This document shows positions 47,283 through 56,055 of a DNA stretch of 64,000 nt, one piece after another. Position numbers and translations under genes: made by a program. A model generated the notes under the pieces. The model ran no database searches. It was not told where the DNA came from and saw nothing but the letters and a program-made list of their open reading frames with translations. Positions within the stretch are counted from its first letter, which is position 1, and the number at the start of each line of letters is the position of its first letter. The stretch covers positions 2,914,001 to 2,978,000 of the forward strand of contig NZ_CP139195.1 of NCBI RefSeq assembly GCF_034057115.1, given 5' to 3'. The DNA comes from Pseudomonas sp. AN-1. Lineage in GTDB: Bacteria > Pseudomonadota > Gammaproteobacteria > Pseudomonadales > Pseudomonadaceae.

Positions 47283-49676
47283 TCACGGCCGCAGCCACAG
47301 CACGCCGCGCGTCTGGGCGGCGATCTCTTCCGCGTCCAGCGCCATCGGCCGGTAGGCGCCGGCCAGGTAGTCCTGCGCCTGGTCGGCGTAGTGGTCGTCG
47401 AAGGGCACCCCGCTCTGTCCCAGCGGAGCGCTGGCCAGCCCCTGCTGCGGCGCGGCGAAGTCGACCAGGCGGCGGATCGACGGCCCGTACTCCACCGGCC
47501 AGGGCGCCGGGCCGAACTTGTGCGCCAGGTTGTTGGGCACCTCGTGGCTGCCCGGCGCGGCGAACTCGCCGACGTTGAGCAGGCGGTCCAGCGGCGCGAC
47601 GCGGCCCAGCGGATGGGCGAAGGTCAGGGTGTGCGCCCGTCCCCACTGCCACTGCGCCGGATCGGCGCCGAGCACGCCGCGCAGGTGCGCCAGGCCGGCG
47701 CGCCAGGCGCGCGCGGCGATCTGCGCGCGGCCCTCGCGCTCAGGCGTGGCGCGGTCGTCCCACCAGGGCGAGCCGGGGTCGGCGGCCAGCGCCACCAGCG
47801 CCGGGGTGACTCGCCGGGTGCCGAGCAGCGCGGCGAAGAAGTCCCCGCCCAGCTCGTCGGCCATGGCCTCGCGGGCCAGCTGGTAGAGCAGCTGGTTGAA
47901 CAGCACCGCCGGGCGCGAGTCGAGGCGGTGCTCGCCGTCCCAGGCGGCCAGCTCCTCGAGCAGCGCCAGTTCCTCGCCGTGCAGCGCGGCGCGCAGTTCG
48001 CCGAGCAGCGGCGCCAGCAGGCGCTGCGCCAGGTCGCTGCCGCCGTCGAGCTGCAGCGCCTGGCTGTTGTCCACGTCCCAGCGCACCCCGGGGGCGTCGA
48101 GACGCTCGCGCAGGCGCCGGTAGCGCCCGTCCGGGTTGTAGTAGCCGGGCACGGCGAAGCCGGCCGGCGCCTGGTTGGCCGACAGCACGTAGCCGCGCGC
48201 CGGGTTCTCCTCGTGCGGGTTGGCGGCGAACGACAGGTAGCGCGGCGCCGCCGCCTGCGCGCTGCCGCCGTCGAGGACGAAGGCCGCATGGGCGCCGGCC
48301 GGCCGCTCGAGCAGGCGCCCGGCCGCCCACCAGGCGATGTCGCCGGAGGCCGAGGCCCAGACGATGTTCAGCCCCGGCGCCGCGATGCCGGCGGCGGCGG
48401 CACGCGCCTCGGCCAGGCTGGCCGCGCGGTTGAGGCGGTGGAAGGCGCCGAGGATCGGATTGTGCGCCTCGTGGAACACCCAGCGCAGGGCGATCGGCGT
48501 CGGCCCGGCCAGCTCGCCGAGGGCGGCGTTGACGATCGGCCCGTGCGGCGAGCGCTGCAGGGTCAGCTCGACGTCGGCGCCGTCCTTCACCCGGATGACT
48601 TCGCGGCGGTTCTCCAGATCCACCCAGCGGCCCTGGAAGCGGACCTGGCCGGGATGGGCCGGATCGACCCGCTCGGCGATCAGGTCGAGGTCGTCGTTCT
48701 GGAACATGGTCAGCGACCAGCCGAACTCGCGGTTGTGGCCGAGCAGGGCGAAGGGGATCAGCGCGTGGTGCTGGCCGTACAGCTCGAAGCCGGGCGCCGA
48801 CAGGTGGGCGCTGTACCAGACCTGCGGCACGCTGAAGCGGATGTGCGGGTCGCCGGCCAGCAGCGGCTTGCCGCTGGCGGTGCGCGCGCCACTCAGCGCC
48901 CAGGCGTTGCTGCCCTCGAACTGGCTGAGACCGCGCCCCGGAGCGGCGTCGGCCAGCTGCGCCAGCGCGTGCAGGCCGCGCCAGTCGGCGCCGGCCAGCA
49001 CCGGCGCGGGACCGGCCGCGGCGCCGGCGAGGCCGAAGATGTCCAGGTAGCCGGCGCCGAGCCGGTCGCGGATATGAGTCAGCAGCGGCTCGCTGCGCAG
49101 GGCGGCGGCGAAGCTGTAGGCCATGTAGCCGATCACCGCGAAGCTGTCCTCGGCGCTGAACGGCCGCGGGCGGATGCCGAGCAGGTCGAACTCCAGCGGC
49201 AGGGCGCGGCTGGCCTGGTAGTGGTTGATGCCGGCGAGGTAGGCCTGCAGCGCTTGCCAGGCCGGCGCCGTCTTGTCCTCGGCGGCGGCCATGGCGGCGG
49301 CCCGCTCGCCCAGGCGCAAGGTGCGGAACAGGCGGTCGGTGTCGACCAGCCCGGCGCCGAGCACCTCGGCCAGCTCGCCGCGCGCCAGACGGCGCAGCAG
49401 CTCCATCTGGAACAGCCGCTCCTGGGCGTGCAGGTAGCCCAGCGCGCGATACAGGTCGGCCTCGTTCTGCGCACGGACGTGCGGCACGCCCTGGGCGTCG
49501 AAGCGCACCGCCACCGGCGCGGCGAGGCCGGGCAACGCCAGCTCGCCGGCGCGCTGCGGCCGCTGCTCGTTCAGGTAGAAGCTGCCGCCGGTCGCGCCCA
49601 GCACCAGCAGCCCGCTCAGGGCGGCCAGGACGCGGCGCAGGCGGCGGCGCGGGGGGGACGGCTGGGCATTCGACAC
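47283..49676 (-). CDS. Penicillin acylase-family Ntn hydrolase (possible AHL acylase)
   Basis: The 797-residue precursor has an N-terminal signal anchor (VLAALSGLLVLGATGGSFYL), an alpha-chain part, and the auto-cleavage site FEGSNAWALSG with Gly255-Ser256; Ser256 would become the N-terminal nucleophile of the beta-chain. Conserved beta-chain features LLAGDPHI, LLGHNREFGWSLTMFQNDDLDL and LSANQAP are present. Family members cleave amides: penicillins, or N-acyl-homoserine lactones as for PvdQ, QuiP and HacB. QuiP is the closest in length among those I recall, but the choice is inference. GTG 49676 is the start, with CGGAG upstream. It is divergent from the second TRAP binding-protein gene. Confidence 0.85.
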   Translation of the reverse strand: MSNAQPSPPRRRLRRVLAALSGLLVLGATGGSFYLNEQRPQRAGELALPGLAAPVAVRFDAQGVPHVRAQNEADLYRALGYLHAQERLFQMELLRRLARGELAEVLGAGLVDTDRLFRTLRLGERAAAMAAAEDKTAPAWQALQAYLAGINHYQASRALPLEFDLLGIRPRPFSAEDSFAVIGYMAYSFAAALRSEPLLTHIRDRLGAGYLDIFGLAGAAAGPAPVLAGADWRGLHALAQLADAAPGRGLSQFEGSNAWALSGARTASGKPLLAGDPHIRFSVPQVWYSAHLSAPGFELYGQHHALIPFALLGHNREFGWSLTMFQNDDLDLIAERVDPAHPGQVRFQGRWVDLENRREVIRVKDGADVELTLQRSPHGPIVNAALGELAGPTPIALRWVFHEAHNPILGAFHRLNRAASLAEARAAAAGIAAPGLNIVWASASGDIAWWAAGRLLERPAGAHAAFVLDGGSAQAAAPRYLSFAANPHEENPARGYVLSANQAPAGFAVPGYYNPDGRYRRLRERLDAPGVRWDVDNSQALQLDGGSDLAQRLLAPLLGELRAALHGEELALLEELAAWDGEHRLDSRPAVLFNQLLYQLAREAMADELGGDFFAALLGTRRVTPALVALAADPGSPWWDDRATPEREGRAQIAARAWRAGLAHLRGVLGADPAQWQWGRAHTLTFAHPLGRVAPLDRLLNVGEFAAPGSHEVPNNLAHKFGPAPWPVEYGPSIRRLVDFAAPQQGLASAPLGQSGVPFDDHYADQAQDYLAGAYRPMALDAEEIAAQTRGVLWLRP

Positions 49677-49879
49677 GGCGGGACTCCGGCAACCAAAGGG
49701 CGGCCATTCTACGCCCTCGGGCGCCGGCGCAACGCCAGCGGAAGACCGCCGGCCGAGCGCCGGGCTTGCCCGCACTTTGTGTGCGCCTATCGCCCACAAG
49801 CCGCCGGCGCCGATTGTCCGCCGCCCGGCCGCCGCCCAGCATAGGCCGCGGACCGCAGCCCGCGGACCGTCCAAGCCCG

Positions 49880-49890
49880 AACAACAACAA
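49880..49890 (+). promoter_or_regulatory. Hfq-Crc-type motif (AACAACAACAA) before dctP copy 2
   Basis: The run directly joins the ribosome site AAGGA and ends 8 bases before ATG 49899, with two overlapping AAnAAnAA matches. Confidence 0.55.
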
Positions 49891-49898
49891 GGACAGTC

Positions 49899-50954
49899 AT
49901 GGTGAAACCACTACGCACCACCCTCGCCGCGCTCTGCATGGGCGCCAGCCTGACGGCGCTCGCCGCCCAGGAGACCAAGGTCACCCTCAAGGTGCACCAC
50001 TTCATGCCGCACGATTCCTTCACCCAGCGCGAGTTCATCCAGCCCTGGGCCGACAGGATCAGCCAGGAGTCCGGCGGGCGCATCCGCTTCCACTTCTTCC
50101 CGGCGATGCAGCTCGGCGGCAAGCCGGCGCAACTGCTCGACCAGGCGCGCGACGGCACCGCGGACATCGTCTGGGCGCTGCCCGGCTACGCCAGCGGCCG
50201 CTACCCGCTGACCGGGGTGTTCGAGCTGCCGTTCATGAACCGCTCCGCCGAGGCCGGCAGCCAGGCGCTGTGGGACTTCCTGCAGGCCCACGGCCAGCGC
50301 GAGTACCAGGGCGTCCACCTGCTCGCCACCCACCTCACCGACAGCGTGCTGCTGCACACCCGCAAGCAGCCGATCCGCAGCATGGCCGACTTCGCCGGCC
50401 TGCGCCTGCGCACCGCCAACCCGGTGCAGAGCCGGCTGATCGAGCTGTTCGGCGGCGCGCCGCAGGCCATGCCGATCAATCCGGTGCCGGCGGCGCTGGC
50501 CCGCGGCCTGCTCGACGGCGCCGCGGTGCCGTGGGACGTGGTCACCTCGGTGAAGCTGCAGGAGCGGGTCCAGCACCACACCGAGACGGCCGAGGGCATG
50601 CCCAAGCTGATGCACGCGGCGCTGGTGCTGGCGATGAACCAGGCGCGCTACGACAGCCTGCCGGAGGACCTGCGCAGGATCATCGACGCCAACAGCGGGC
50701 GGGCGCTGTCGGCGCATGCCGGCCGCCTGTGGGATACCCGGGTGGTGGACACCGGCCGCGAGCTGGCCCACCAGCGCGGTAACCAGATCCACTTCCTCGC
50801 CGCCGAGGAGCAGCAGCGCTGGATGGACGCGGCGCGCAGCCTGGACGGCGAGTGGGTGAGCGAGCTGGAGCGCCAGGGCTACCGCGACGGCGCCGGCCTG
50901 CTCCGGGAAGCGCGCCAGCGGGTCAGCCAGTACAGCGGCCAGGCGGTGCGCTGA
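49899..50954 (+). CDS. TRAP transporter substrate-binding protein (DctP family), copy 2
   Basis: A 351-residue periplasmic protein with signal peptide (MGASLTALAAQE) and DctP fold: VTLKVHHFMPHDSFTQREF, FFPAMQLGGKPAQLLDQARDG, FAGLRLRTANPVQSRLIELFG with the carboxylate-binding Arg. It is clearly related to copy 1 at 39684 (shared IQPW start region, MQLGG-PA-LDQ, LRLR-N). It is a monocistronic orphan without DctQM. Either it shares a membrane unit encoded elsewhere or it serves a sensor. A hairpin separates it from the convergent livF. Confidence 0.9.
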   Translation: MVKPLRTTLAALCMGASLTALAAQETKVTLKVHHFMPHDSFTQREFIQPWADRISQESGGRIRFHFFPAMQLGGKPAQLLDQARDGTADIVWALPGYASGRYPLTGVFELPFMNRSAEAGSQALWDFLQAHGQREYQGVHLLATHLTDSVLLHTRKQPIRSMADFAGLRLRTANPVQSRLIELFGGAPQAMPINPVPAALARGLLDGAAVPWDVVTSVKLQERVQHHTETAEGMPKLMHAALVLAMNQARYDSLPEDLRRIIDANSGRALSAHAGRLWDTRVVDTGRELAHQRGNQIHFLAAEEQQRWMDAARSLDGEWVSELERQGYRDGAGLLREARQRVSQYSGQAVR

Positions 50955-50963
50955 AACGATGCA

Positions 50964-50996
50964 GCGGCCGGCGCAGGTTCCGCCTGCGTCGGCCGC
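50964..50996. terminator. Hairpin between dctP copy 2 and livF
   Basis: A 14-base stem (GCGGCCGGCGCAGG with its inverse, one G-T wobble) with a 5-base loop lies between the convergent genes. It lacks a T-run. Confidence 0.5.
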
Positions 50997-51044
50997 CGGG
51001 GGACGCCGCTCCGGCTCCCGCACGCGGGAAGCGGAGCGGATGCT

Positions 51045-51794
51045 TCACAGGCCGATATGCTCCTGCAGCAGCTCGGGGCGCTGCTTGAGATCGCTGCTCG
51101 GTCCGTCGTAGACCACCCGGCCCTTGACCATGATCATGCTGCGCTCGGTCAGGTCGAGCAGCACGCCGACGTTCTTGTCGACCACCAGGGTGGCGATGCC
51201 GCTGTCCCTGATGGCGCGGATCACCTGCCAGATCTCCTTGCGGATCAGCGGCGCCAGGCCCTCGGTGGCCTCGTCGAGGATCATCAGCTCGGGGTTGGTC
51301 ATCAGCGCGCGGCCGATGGCGACCATCTGCTGCTCGCCGCCGGACAGGTTGCCAGTCAGGTGGCCGTAGCGCTCGGTGAGGCGCGGGAAAGTCGCCAGCA
51401 CCCGCTCCAGGGTCCAGTCGCGGCGGCCGTCGACGCCGGGCCGCGCGGCCATCACCAGGCTCTCGCGCACGGTGAGGTTGGGGAACATGCCGCGTCCCTC
51501 GGGGACGAAGCCGATGCCGCGGCGGATGATCCGGCAGGTCGGCTGGCCGGTCATCAGCTCGCCCTTGATGCGCACCTCGCCGCGGCGTGGCGCGGTGAGG
51601 CCGAGGATCGAGCGGATGGTGGTGCTCTTGCCCATACCGTTGCGGCCGAGCAGCGCCAGGGTCTCGCCCGGCGCGATGTGCAGGTCGACGCCGTGCAGGA
51701 CGTGGCTGTTGCCGTAGTAGGTGTGCAGTCCGCGGGCCTCGACCAGCGGGGTGGCCGGCTCGATGCGGGTGGCCATGGCGTGTGCTGCGCTCAT
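51045..51794 (-). CDS. livF: Branched-chain-type ABC transporter ATPase LivF
   Basis: This 249-residue ATPase is the second nucleotide-binding subunit of the importer. Walker A GRNGMGKST near residue 48, signature LSGGEQQMVAIGRAL, Walker B LMILDEATEGLAP, and LVVDKNV where the switch His of LivF is replaced by Lys-Asn in this position. LivF proteins are typically 233-250 residues. ATG 51794 overlaps the livG stop (TGATG). Substrate could be an amino acid or, given the ben genes next door, an aromatic acid. Confidence 0.92.
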   Translation of the reverse strand: MSAAHAMATRIEPATPLVEARGLHTYYGNSHVLHGVDLHIAPGETLALLGRNGMGKSTTIRSILGLTAPRRGEVRIKGELMTGQPTCRIIRRGIGFVPEGRGMFPNLTVRESLVMAARPGVDGRRDWTLERVLATFPRLTERYGHLTGNLSGGEQQMVAIGRALMTNPELMILDEATEGLAPLIRKEIWQVIRAIRDSGIATLVVDKNVGVLLDLTERSMIMVKGRVVYDGPSSDLKQRPELLQEHIGL

Positions 51795-52552
51795 CAGAAG
51801 TTCTCCTCGCCGTCGCCCAGATAGGCTTCCTGTACCGCCGGGTCGTTGCGCACCGCCTCCAGCGGGCCGCTGGCCAGCATCTGGCCGTTGACCATCACGG
51901 TGAGCTTGTGGGCGATGCTGAACACCGCGTCCATGTCGTGCTCGACCAGCACCAGCGAGTACTCCTTCGACAGCCTGGCGAGCAGCTCGACCACCCGGCT
52001 CGACTCGTCCTTGCCCATCCCCGCCATCGGCTCGTCGAGCAGCAGGAAGCTCGGCTCGGTGGCCAGCACCATGCCGATCTCCAGCTGGCGCTGCTCGCCG
52101 TAGCTCATGGTGCCGGCGATGCGGTCGCGCTTGGCGGACAGCCCGCACAGCTCCAGGCCCCGCTCGGCGCGCTCGCGCACCGCCGCGTAGCTCTCGCTGC
52201 GGCGGAAGAAGCGGAACGAGTTCTTCAGCCGCGACTGCGCCGCCAGCCAGCAGTTGTCCAGGCAGGTGAAGGTCGGGAAGATGTTGGTGCGCTGGAAGCT
52301 GCGGCCCATGCCCAGGTGCGAGATGCGCTGCGGCGGCGTGCCGGTGATGTCCTGGCCGCGGAACAGGATCTGCCCGTCGCAGGGCGGCAGGTGCCCGGAC
52401 AGCAGGTTGACCATGGTGCTCTTGCCGGCGCCGTTGGGGCCGATGATGGCGTGCACCTCGCGCTCGCCGACCTGCAGGTTGACGCCGTTGACCGCGGTGA
52501 GACCGCCGAAGGTCTTGGTCAGGCCGCGGGTTTCCAGAATGATCGCGCTCAT
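51794..52552 (-). CDS. livG: Branched-chain-type ABC transporter ATPase LivG
   Basis: The 252-residue ATPase has Walker A GPNGAGKST near residue 38, the long insert typical of LivG (FQRTNIFPTFTCLDN and a basic helix), the signature MSYGEQRQLEIGMVLA in which the usual LSGG is SYGE, as in other LivG proteins, Walker B LLLDEPMAGM and switch VEHDMD. It overlaps livM upstream by four bases (ATGA) and livF downstream, so the ATPases are made in a coupled way. Confidence 0.92.
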   Translation of the reverse strand: MSAIILETRGLTKTFGGLTAVNGVNLQVGEREVHAIIGPNGAGKSTMVNLLSGHLPPCDGQILFRGQDITGTPPQRISHLGMGRSFQRTNIFPTFTCLDNCWLAAQSRLKNSFRFFRRSESYAAVRERAERGLELCGLSAKRDRIAGTMSYGEQRQLEIGMVLATEPSFLLLDEPMAGMGKDESSRVVELLARLSKEYSLVLVEHDMDAVFSIAHKLTVMVNGQMLASGPLEAVRNDPAVQEAYLGDGEENF

Positions 52553-53580
52553 CGTGCCGCCTCCTCTTGCATCTTGCCGGCCGCGGCAGCGGCCTTGTCG
52601 TTCGCCTGCTTGCGTTCGCACAGCTGCAGCAGCAGCCCGGCCAGGCCCCGCGGCAGCAGCAGCACCATGCCGATCACCACCAGGCCCATCAGCAGCTCCC
52701 AGTGCGGGGTCAGCGCGGCGAAGCCGTGGTGCAGGCCCTCGAAGGCGAAGGCACCGAGGATGGCGCCGAACAGGCTGCCCATGCCGCCGAGGATGACCAT
52801 CACCAGGGCGTGCGCCGACAGTTCCCAGCCGACCTGGCTGGGGCTGACGAAGCCGTACTGGGTGGCCGACAGCATGCCGGCGTAGCCGGCCAGGGTGCCG
52901 GCGATGACGAAGGCGGCGAGCTTGTAGTACAGCGGGTTGTAGCCCATGGCGCGGATGCGCGACTCGTTCTCGCGGATGCCCAGCAGCACCTGGCCGAAGG
53001 GCGCGCGCAGGAAGGTGCGCAGCAGCAGGAACACCCCGACCAGGGAGGCCAGCGCCACGTAGAACAGGGTCTGGCGGTTGTCCAGGTCGAGCAGCTGCAC
53101 GCCGGCGATGCTCACCGCGGGCTTCATGAACAGGTAGGCGCCGTCCGAGCCGCCGGCGAAGGCGCTGTCGTGGAACAGGTAGTAGAGCATCTGCGAGAAG
53201 GCGATGGTCGCCATGATGAAGAAGATCCCCGAGGTGCGGATGATCAGCAGGCCCATGACCAGCGCGGCCAGCGCGCTGACGCCCAGGCACAGCGGCAGGG
53301 CGACCCAGATGCTGATCGCCTCGTACTCGGGGGCGACCAGCACCAGGGTGTAGCCGGCGATGCCGAAGAAGGCCGCCTGGGCCAGGCTGACCATGCCGCC
53401 GATGCCGACCAGCAGGTCGAGGCTCAGCGCGACTATGGCGAGGAGCATGATGCTGGTGAGCTTCTGCAGGTAGAAGTCGTGCTGCTCGCCGGCCAGGGCG
53501 GCGCCCAGCAGCGGGTAGAGGGCGAGCAGCAGGGTGCCGAGCGCCAGCAGCAGGCGGATCGGCGTGGGCAGGATACGCAT
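52549..53580 (-). CDS. livM: Branched-chain-type ABC transporter permease LivM
   Basis: A 343-residue inner-membrane permease with about ten hydrophobic segments. Family signatures are ALSLDLLVGIGGMVSLAQAAFFGIAGY, the cytoplasmic loop GIRENESRIRAMGYN that contacts the ATPase, and VILGGMGSLFGAILGAFAF. It pairs with LivH to form the channel. A 13-base gap separates it from livH and it overlaps livG. Confidence 0.92.
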   Translation of the reverse strand: MRILPTPIRLLLALGTLLLALYPLLGAALAGEQHDFYLQKLTSIMLLAIVALSLDLLVGIGGMVSLAQAAFFGIAGYTLVLVAPEYEAISIWVALPLCLGVSALAALVMGLLIIRTSGIFFIMATIAFSQMLYYLFHDSAFAGGSDGAYLFMKPAVSIAGVQLLDLDNRQTLFYVALASLVGVFLLLRTFLRAPFGQVLLGIRENESRIRAMGYNPLYYKLAAFVIAGTLAGYAGMLSATQYGFVSPSQVGWELSAHALVMVILGGMGSLFGAILGAFAFEGLHHGFAALTPHWELLMGLVVIGMVLLLPRGLAGLLLQLCERKQANDKAAAAAGKMQEEAAR

Positions 53581-53593
53581 GTCGAAACTCTCC

Positions 53594-54454
53594 TCAGGCG
53601 AACAGGCCGCGCGGCTTGAACAGCAGCACCGCGGCCATCAGCACGTAGACCACCATGCCGGCGAAGTCGGGCACCAGCACGGCGCCCCAGGTGGCGGTCA
53701 GGCCGACCAGCAGGGCGCCGAGGAAGGCGCCGCGGATCGAGCCGAGCCCGCCGATCACCACCACCACGAAGGCGATGATCAGCACCTGGTTGCCCATCCC
53801 CGGGTACACCGAGGACAGCGGCGCGGCGATCATCCCGGCGAAGGCGGTCAGCGCCGCGCCGGCGGCGAACACCAGGGTGTAGATGCGGCGGATGTCGATG
53901 CCCAGGCCCTGGACCATCTCGCGGTTGCTGGCGCCGCCGCGGATGATCATCCCTAAGCGGGTGCGCTGCAGGATCAGGTACATGGCCAGGGCGATCAGGC
54001 CGCACAGCGCCGAGACGAACAGCCGGTACACCGGATAGTCGAGGGTGTCGGTGAGGGCGATGGAGCCGGACAGGAACGCCGGGATCGCCACGCTGTGCAC
54101 GTCGTTGCCCCAGAGGATGCCCTGCAGGGCGTCGAACACCAGGATCAGGCCGAAGGTCAGCAGCACCTGGTCGAGGTGGTTGCGCTTGTACAGCGCCTGC
54201 ATCAGGAAGCGCTCGATGAGCACGCCAATGGCGACCGCCAGCGGGATGGCGAGGAGGATGGCGAGGAACAGCTGGCCGACCAGCGCGGTCAGCCACCAGG
54301 CCAGGTAGGCGCCGACCATGTACAGCGCGCCGTGGGCCAGGTTGATGATGTGCATGATGCCGAAGATCAGGGTCAGGCCGCTGGCGATCAGAAACAGCAG
54401 CAGCCCGTACTGCAGACCGTTCATGGTCTGGATGAGGATGTTGGCGAAGTCCAT
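53594..54454 (-). CDS. livH: Branched-chain-type ABC transporter permease LivH
   Basis: The 286-residue permease has about eight hydrophobic segments and family signatures MNGLQYGLLLFLIASGLTLIFGIMHIINLAHGALYMVGAY (key GLTLIFGIMHIINLAHG), the EAA-type loop RGGASNREMVQGLGID and VVIGGLGSIRGAFLGALLVG. ATG 54454 is chosen as the conserved MDFANILIQT start. A 123-base gap with strong hairpins separates it from the binding-protein gene livK. Confidence 0.92.
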   Translation of the reverse strand: MDFANILIQTMNGLQYGLLLFLIASGLTLIFGIMHIINLAHGALYMVGAYLAWWLTALVGQLFLAILLAIPLAVAIGVLIERFLMQALYKRNHLDQVLLTFGLILVFDALQGILWGNDVHSVAIPAFLSGSIALTDTLDYPVYRLFVSALCGLIALAMYLILQRTRLGMIIRGGASNREMVQGLGIDIRRIYTLVFAAGAALTAFAGMIAAPLSSVYPGMGNQVLIIAFVVVVIGGLGSIRGAFLGALLVGLTATWGAVLVPDFAGMVVYVLMAAVLLFKPRGLFA

Positions 54455-54492
54455 GGGATAGCGATCCACGCGATGCAATGCGGGAGGCCCGG

Positions 54493-54571
54493 ACGCCGGC
54501 GGCCAGGGGACAGGAGCCGCCGGCGCCCGGGGGCGAACACCGGCGTCCCGGGCGCCGACCGCCCGGGACGC
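54493..54571 (-). other. Two strong hairpins between livK and livH
   Basis: Perfect stems lie at 54543-54571 (11 bases, GCGTCCCGGGC and inverse) and 54493-54524 (10 bases, CGCCGGCGGC and inverse). No T-run follows. Such structures after binding-protein genes often protect or terminate part of the transcript, so that LivK is made in excess over the permease. Confidence 0.6.
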
Positions 54572-54577
54572 GGTCAC

Positions 54578-55801
54578 TCAGCGCTTGGCGACCTGCTCGA
54601 GCTTGCAGCCCGGCGCCGGGTCGCTGAGCGCGGCGCTGGCGACGTCGACCACCACGTTGGCGCCGTTGCGCACCTCGCGCAGGTAGACGTTCTGCACCGG
54701 GTTGTGCGCCTTGGAGAAGGTCCACTCGCCGCGCGGGCTGGCGATGCGCGCGTTCTCCATGGCCTGGATCCAGGCGGCGCGGTCCCCGGTGTTGCCGGCC
54801 ACCGCGGCCAGCGACTGGGCGAGCAGCAGGCCGGTGTCGTAGCCCTGCACCGCGTAGAGGTCGGCCTCCTTGCCGAACTGCTGCTTGTAGTCGCCGCGGA
54901 ACTTGGCGTTCTGCTCGGTCTCCAGCGAGTCGGCGTAGTGCAGGGTGGTCAGCAGGCCCTCGGCGGCCTGGCCCTGGGCGGCGAGGGTGCCCTCGGTGAG
55001 GAAGCCCGAGCCGAGCAGCGGGATCTTGCCCTTGAGGCCGGCCGCGGCGTAGTCCTGGACGAACTTGGCGGCGCCGCCGCCGGCGAAGAACACGAACACC
55101 GCATCGGGCTTGAGCGCGGCGATCTCGGTCAGCTGCGACTGGAACTCGACCTCGGGGAACGGCAGGTAGATTTCCTTGGTCACCTTGCCGCCGGCCTGCT
55201 CGAAGCCTTCCTTGAAGCCGTCCACCGACTCGGTGCCGAAGCCGTAGCGCCAGGCCACGGTGACGATGTTCTTGTAGCCCTTGGCGGCAGCGATCTTGCC
55301 CATCGGGAAGGCGGTCTGCCAGGAGGTGAACGAGGTGCGGAAGACGTTGGCCGCGCACAGCTGGCCGGTGGCGGCGTTGAAGCCGGCGTTGGGGATGATC
55401 AGCGGCACGCCGGTCTCGCGGGCGACCTTGACCGCGCCCATGCCGACGCCGGAGTGCACCGGGCCGACCACCACGTCGACCTTGGCGCCGGACACCAGCT
55501 TCTGCATGTTCTGCACCGCCTTGCCCGGGTCGGCCTCGCTGTCGACCACCACGAACTCGACCTCGCGGCCGCCGAGCTTGCCGCCCTGCTGCTCGATGGC
55601 CAGCTTGAGGCCGTTGTGGGTGGCCTCGCCGAGGGCGGCGAAGGTGCCGGTGAACGGCAGCAGGATGCCGACCTTGACCGGCTCGGCGGCCTGGGCGAGG
55701 CCGGCGAGCGCCGTGGTCAGCGCCAGGGTCAGGGCACGGGTGGCAAACAGCTTGCGCGGGGAAGTTGCGCGGATCGGAAATGCTTTCTTGTTGTTGTGCA
55801 T
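54578..55801 (-). CDS. livK: Branched-chain-type ABC transporter binding protein LivK
   Basis: This 407-residue periplasmic protein of the type-I fold has an N-terminal signal (LTLALTTALAGLAQAAEP after a basic start) and family features VKVGILLPFTGTFAALGE, VVDSEADPGKAVQNMQKL, VDVVVGPVHSG and PDAVFVFFAGGGAAKFV. It resembles binding proteins used for amides, aromatic acids or amino acids. It starts the operon livKHMGF, placed directly after the benzoate genes and behind a terminator with 188 bases for its own promoter. Codons 3 to 6 carry an A-rich Hfq-Crc motif. Confidence 0.9.
   Translation of the reverse strand: MHNNKKAFPIRATSPRKLFATRALTLALTTALAGLAQAAEPVKVGILLPFTGTFAALGEATHNGLKLAIEQQGGKLGGREVEFVVVDSEADPGKAVQNMQKLVSGAKVDVVVGPVHSGVGMGAVKVARETGVPLIIPNAGFNAATGQLCAANVFRTSFTSWQTAFPMGKIAAAKGYKNIVTVAWRYGFGTESVDGFKEGFEQAGGKVTKEIYLPFPEVEFQSQLTEIAALKPDAVFVFFAGGGAAKFVQDYAAAGLKGKIPLLGSGFLTEGTLAAQGQAAEGLLTTLHYADSLETEQNAKFRGDYKQQFGKEADLYAVQGYDTGLLLAQSLAAVAGNTGDRAAWIQAMENARIASPRGEWTFSKAHNPVQNVYLREVRNGANVVVDVASAALSDPAPGCKLEQVAKR
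55785..55795 (-). promoter_or_regulatory. Hfq-Crc-type motif (AACAACAAGAA) inside the livK start
   Basis: The motif occupies codons 3-6 of livK (Asn-Asn-Lys-Lys), a position from which bound Hfq-Crc could block initiation. Confidence 0.5.
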
Positions 55802-55990
55802 TGCGTTCTCCAGAACCAGCCAGATGACAGTGGATGAAACTACTTTCAGAAAATCAGGCGCTGCTTAATTCCTTGCTTTAAATCGAGATGAAACTTCAAC
55901 TTGTCTTTCTGCGGGCGTGACCGTGCCGAATTCTGCGACCCGGACAATTAGCGGGCGGAACTGCAAACAAGGCCATTCATGTTCCAGGCT

Positions 55991-56014
55991 AAAAAGGCCC
56001 GCCTTGCGGCGGGC
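55991..56014 (-). terminator. Intrinsic terminator after the porin gene
   Basis: On the minus strand the stem GCCCGCC/GGCGGGC with loop GCAA is followed by CTTTTT. It separates the ben transcripts from livK. Confidence 0.88.
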
Positions 56015-56055
56015 AAGCCCCGTAAAACTCGGTAGTGCGCCGGACCGGCGCCGAA

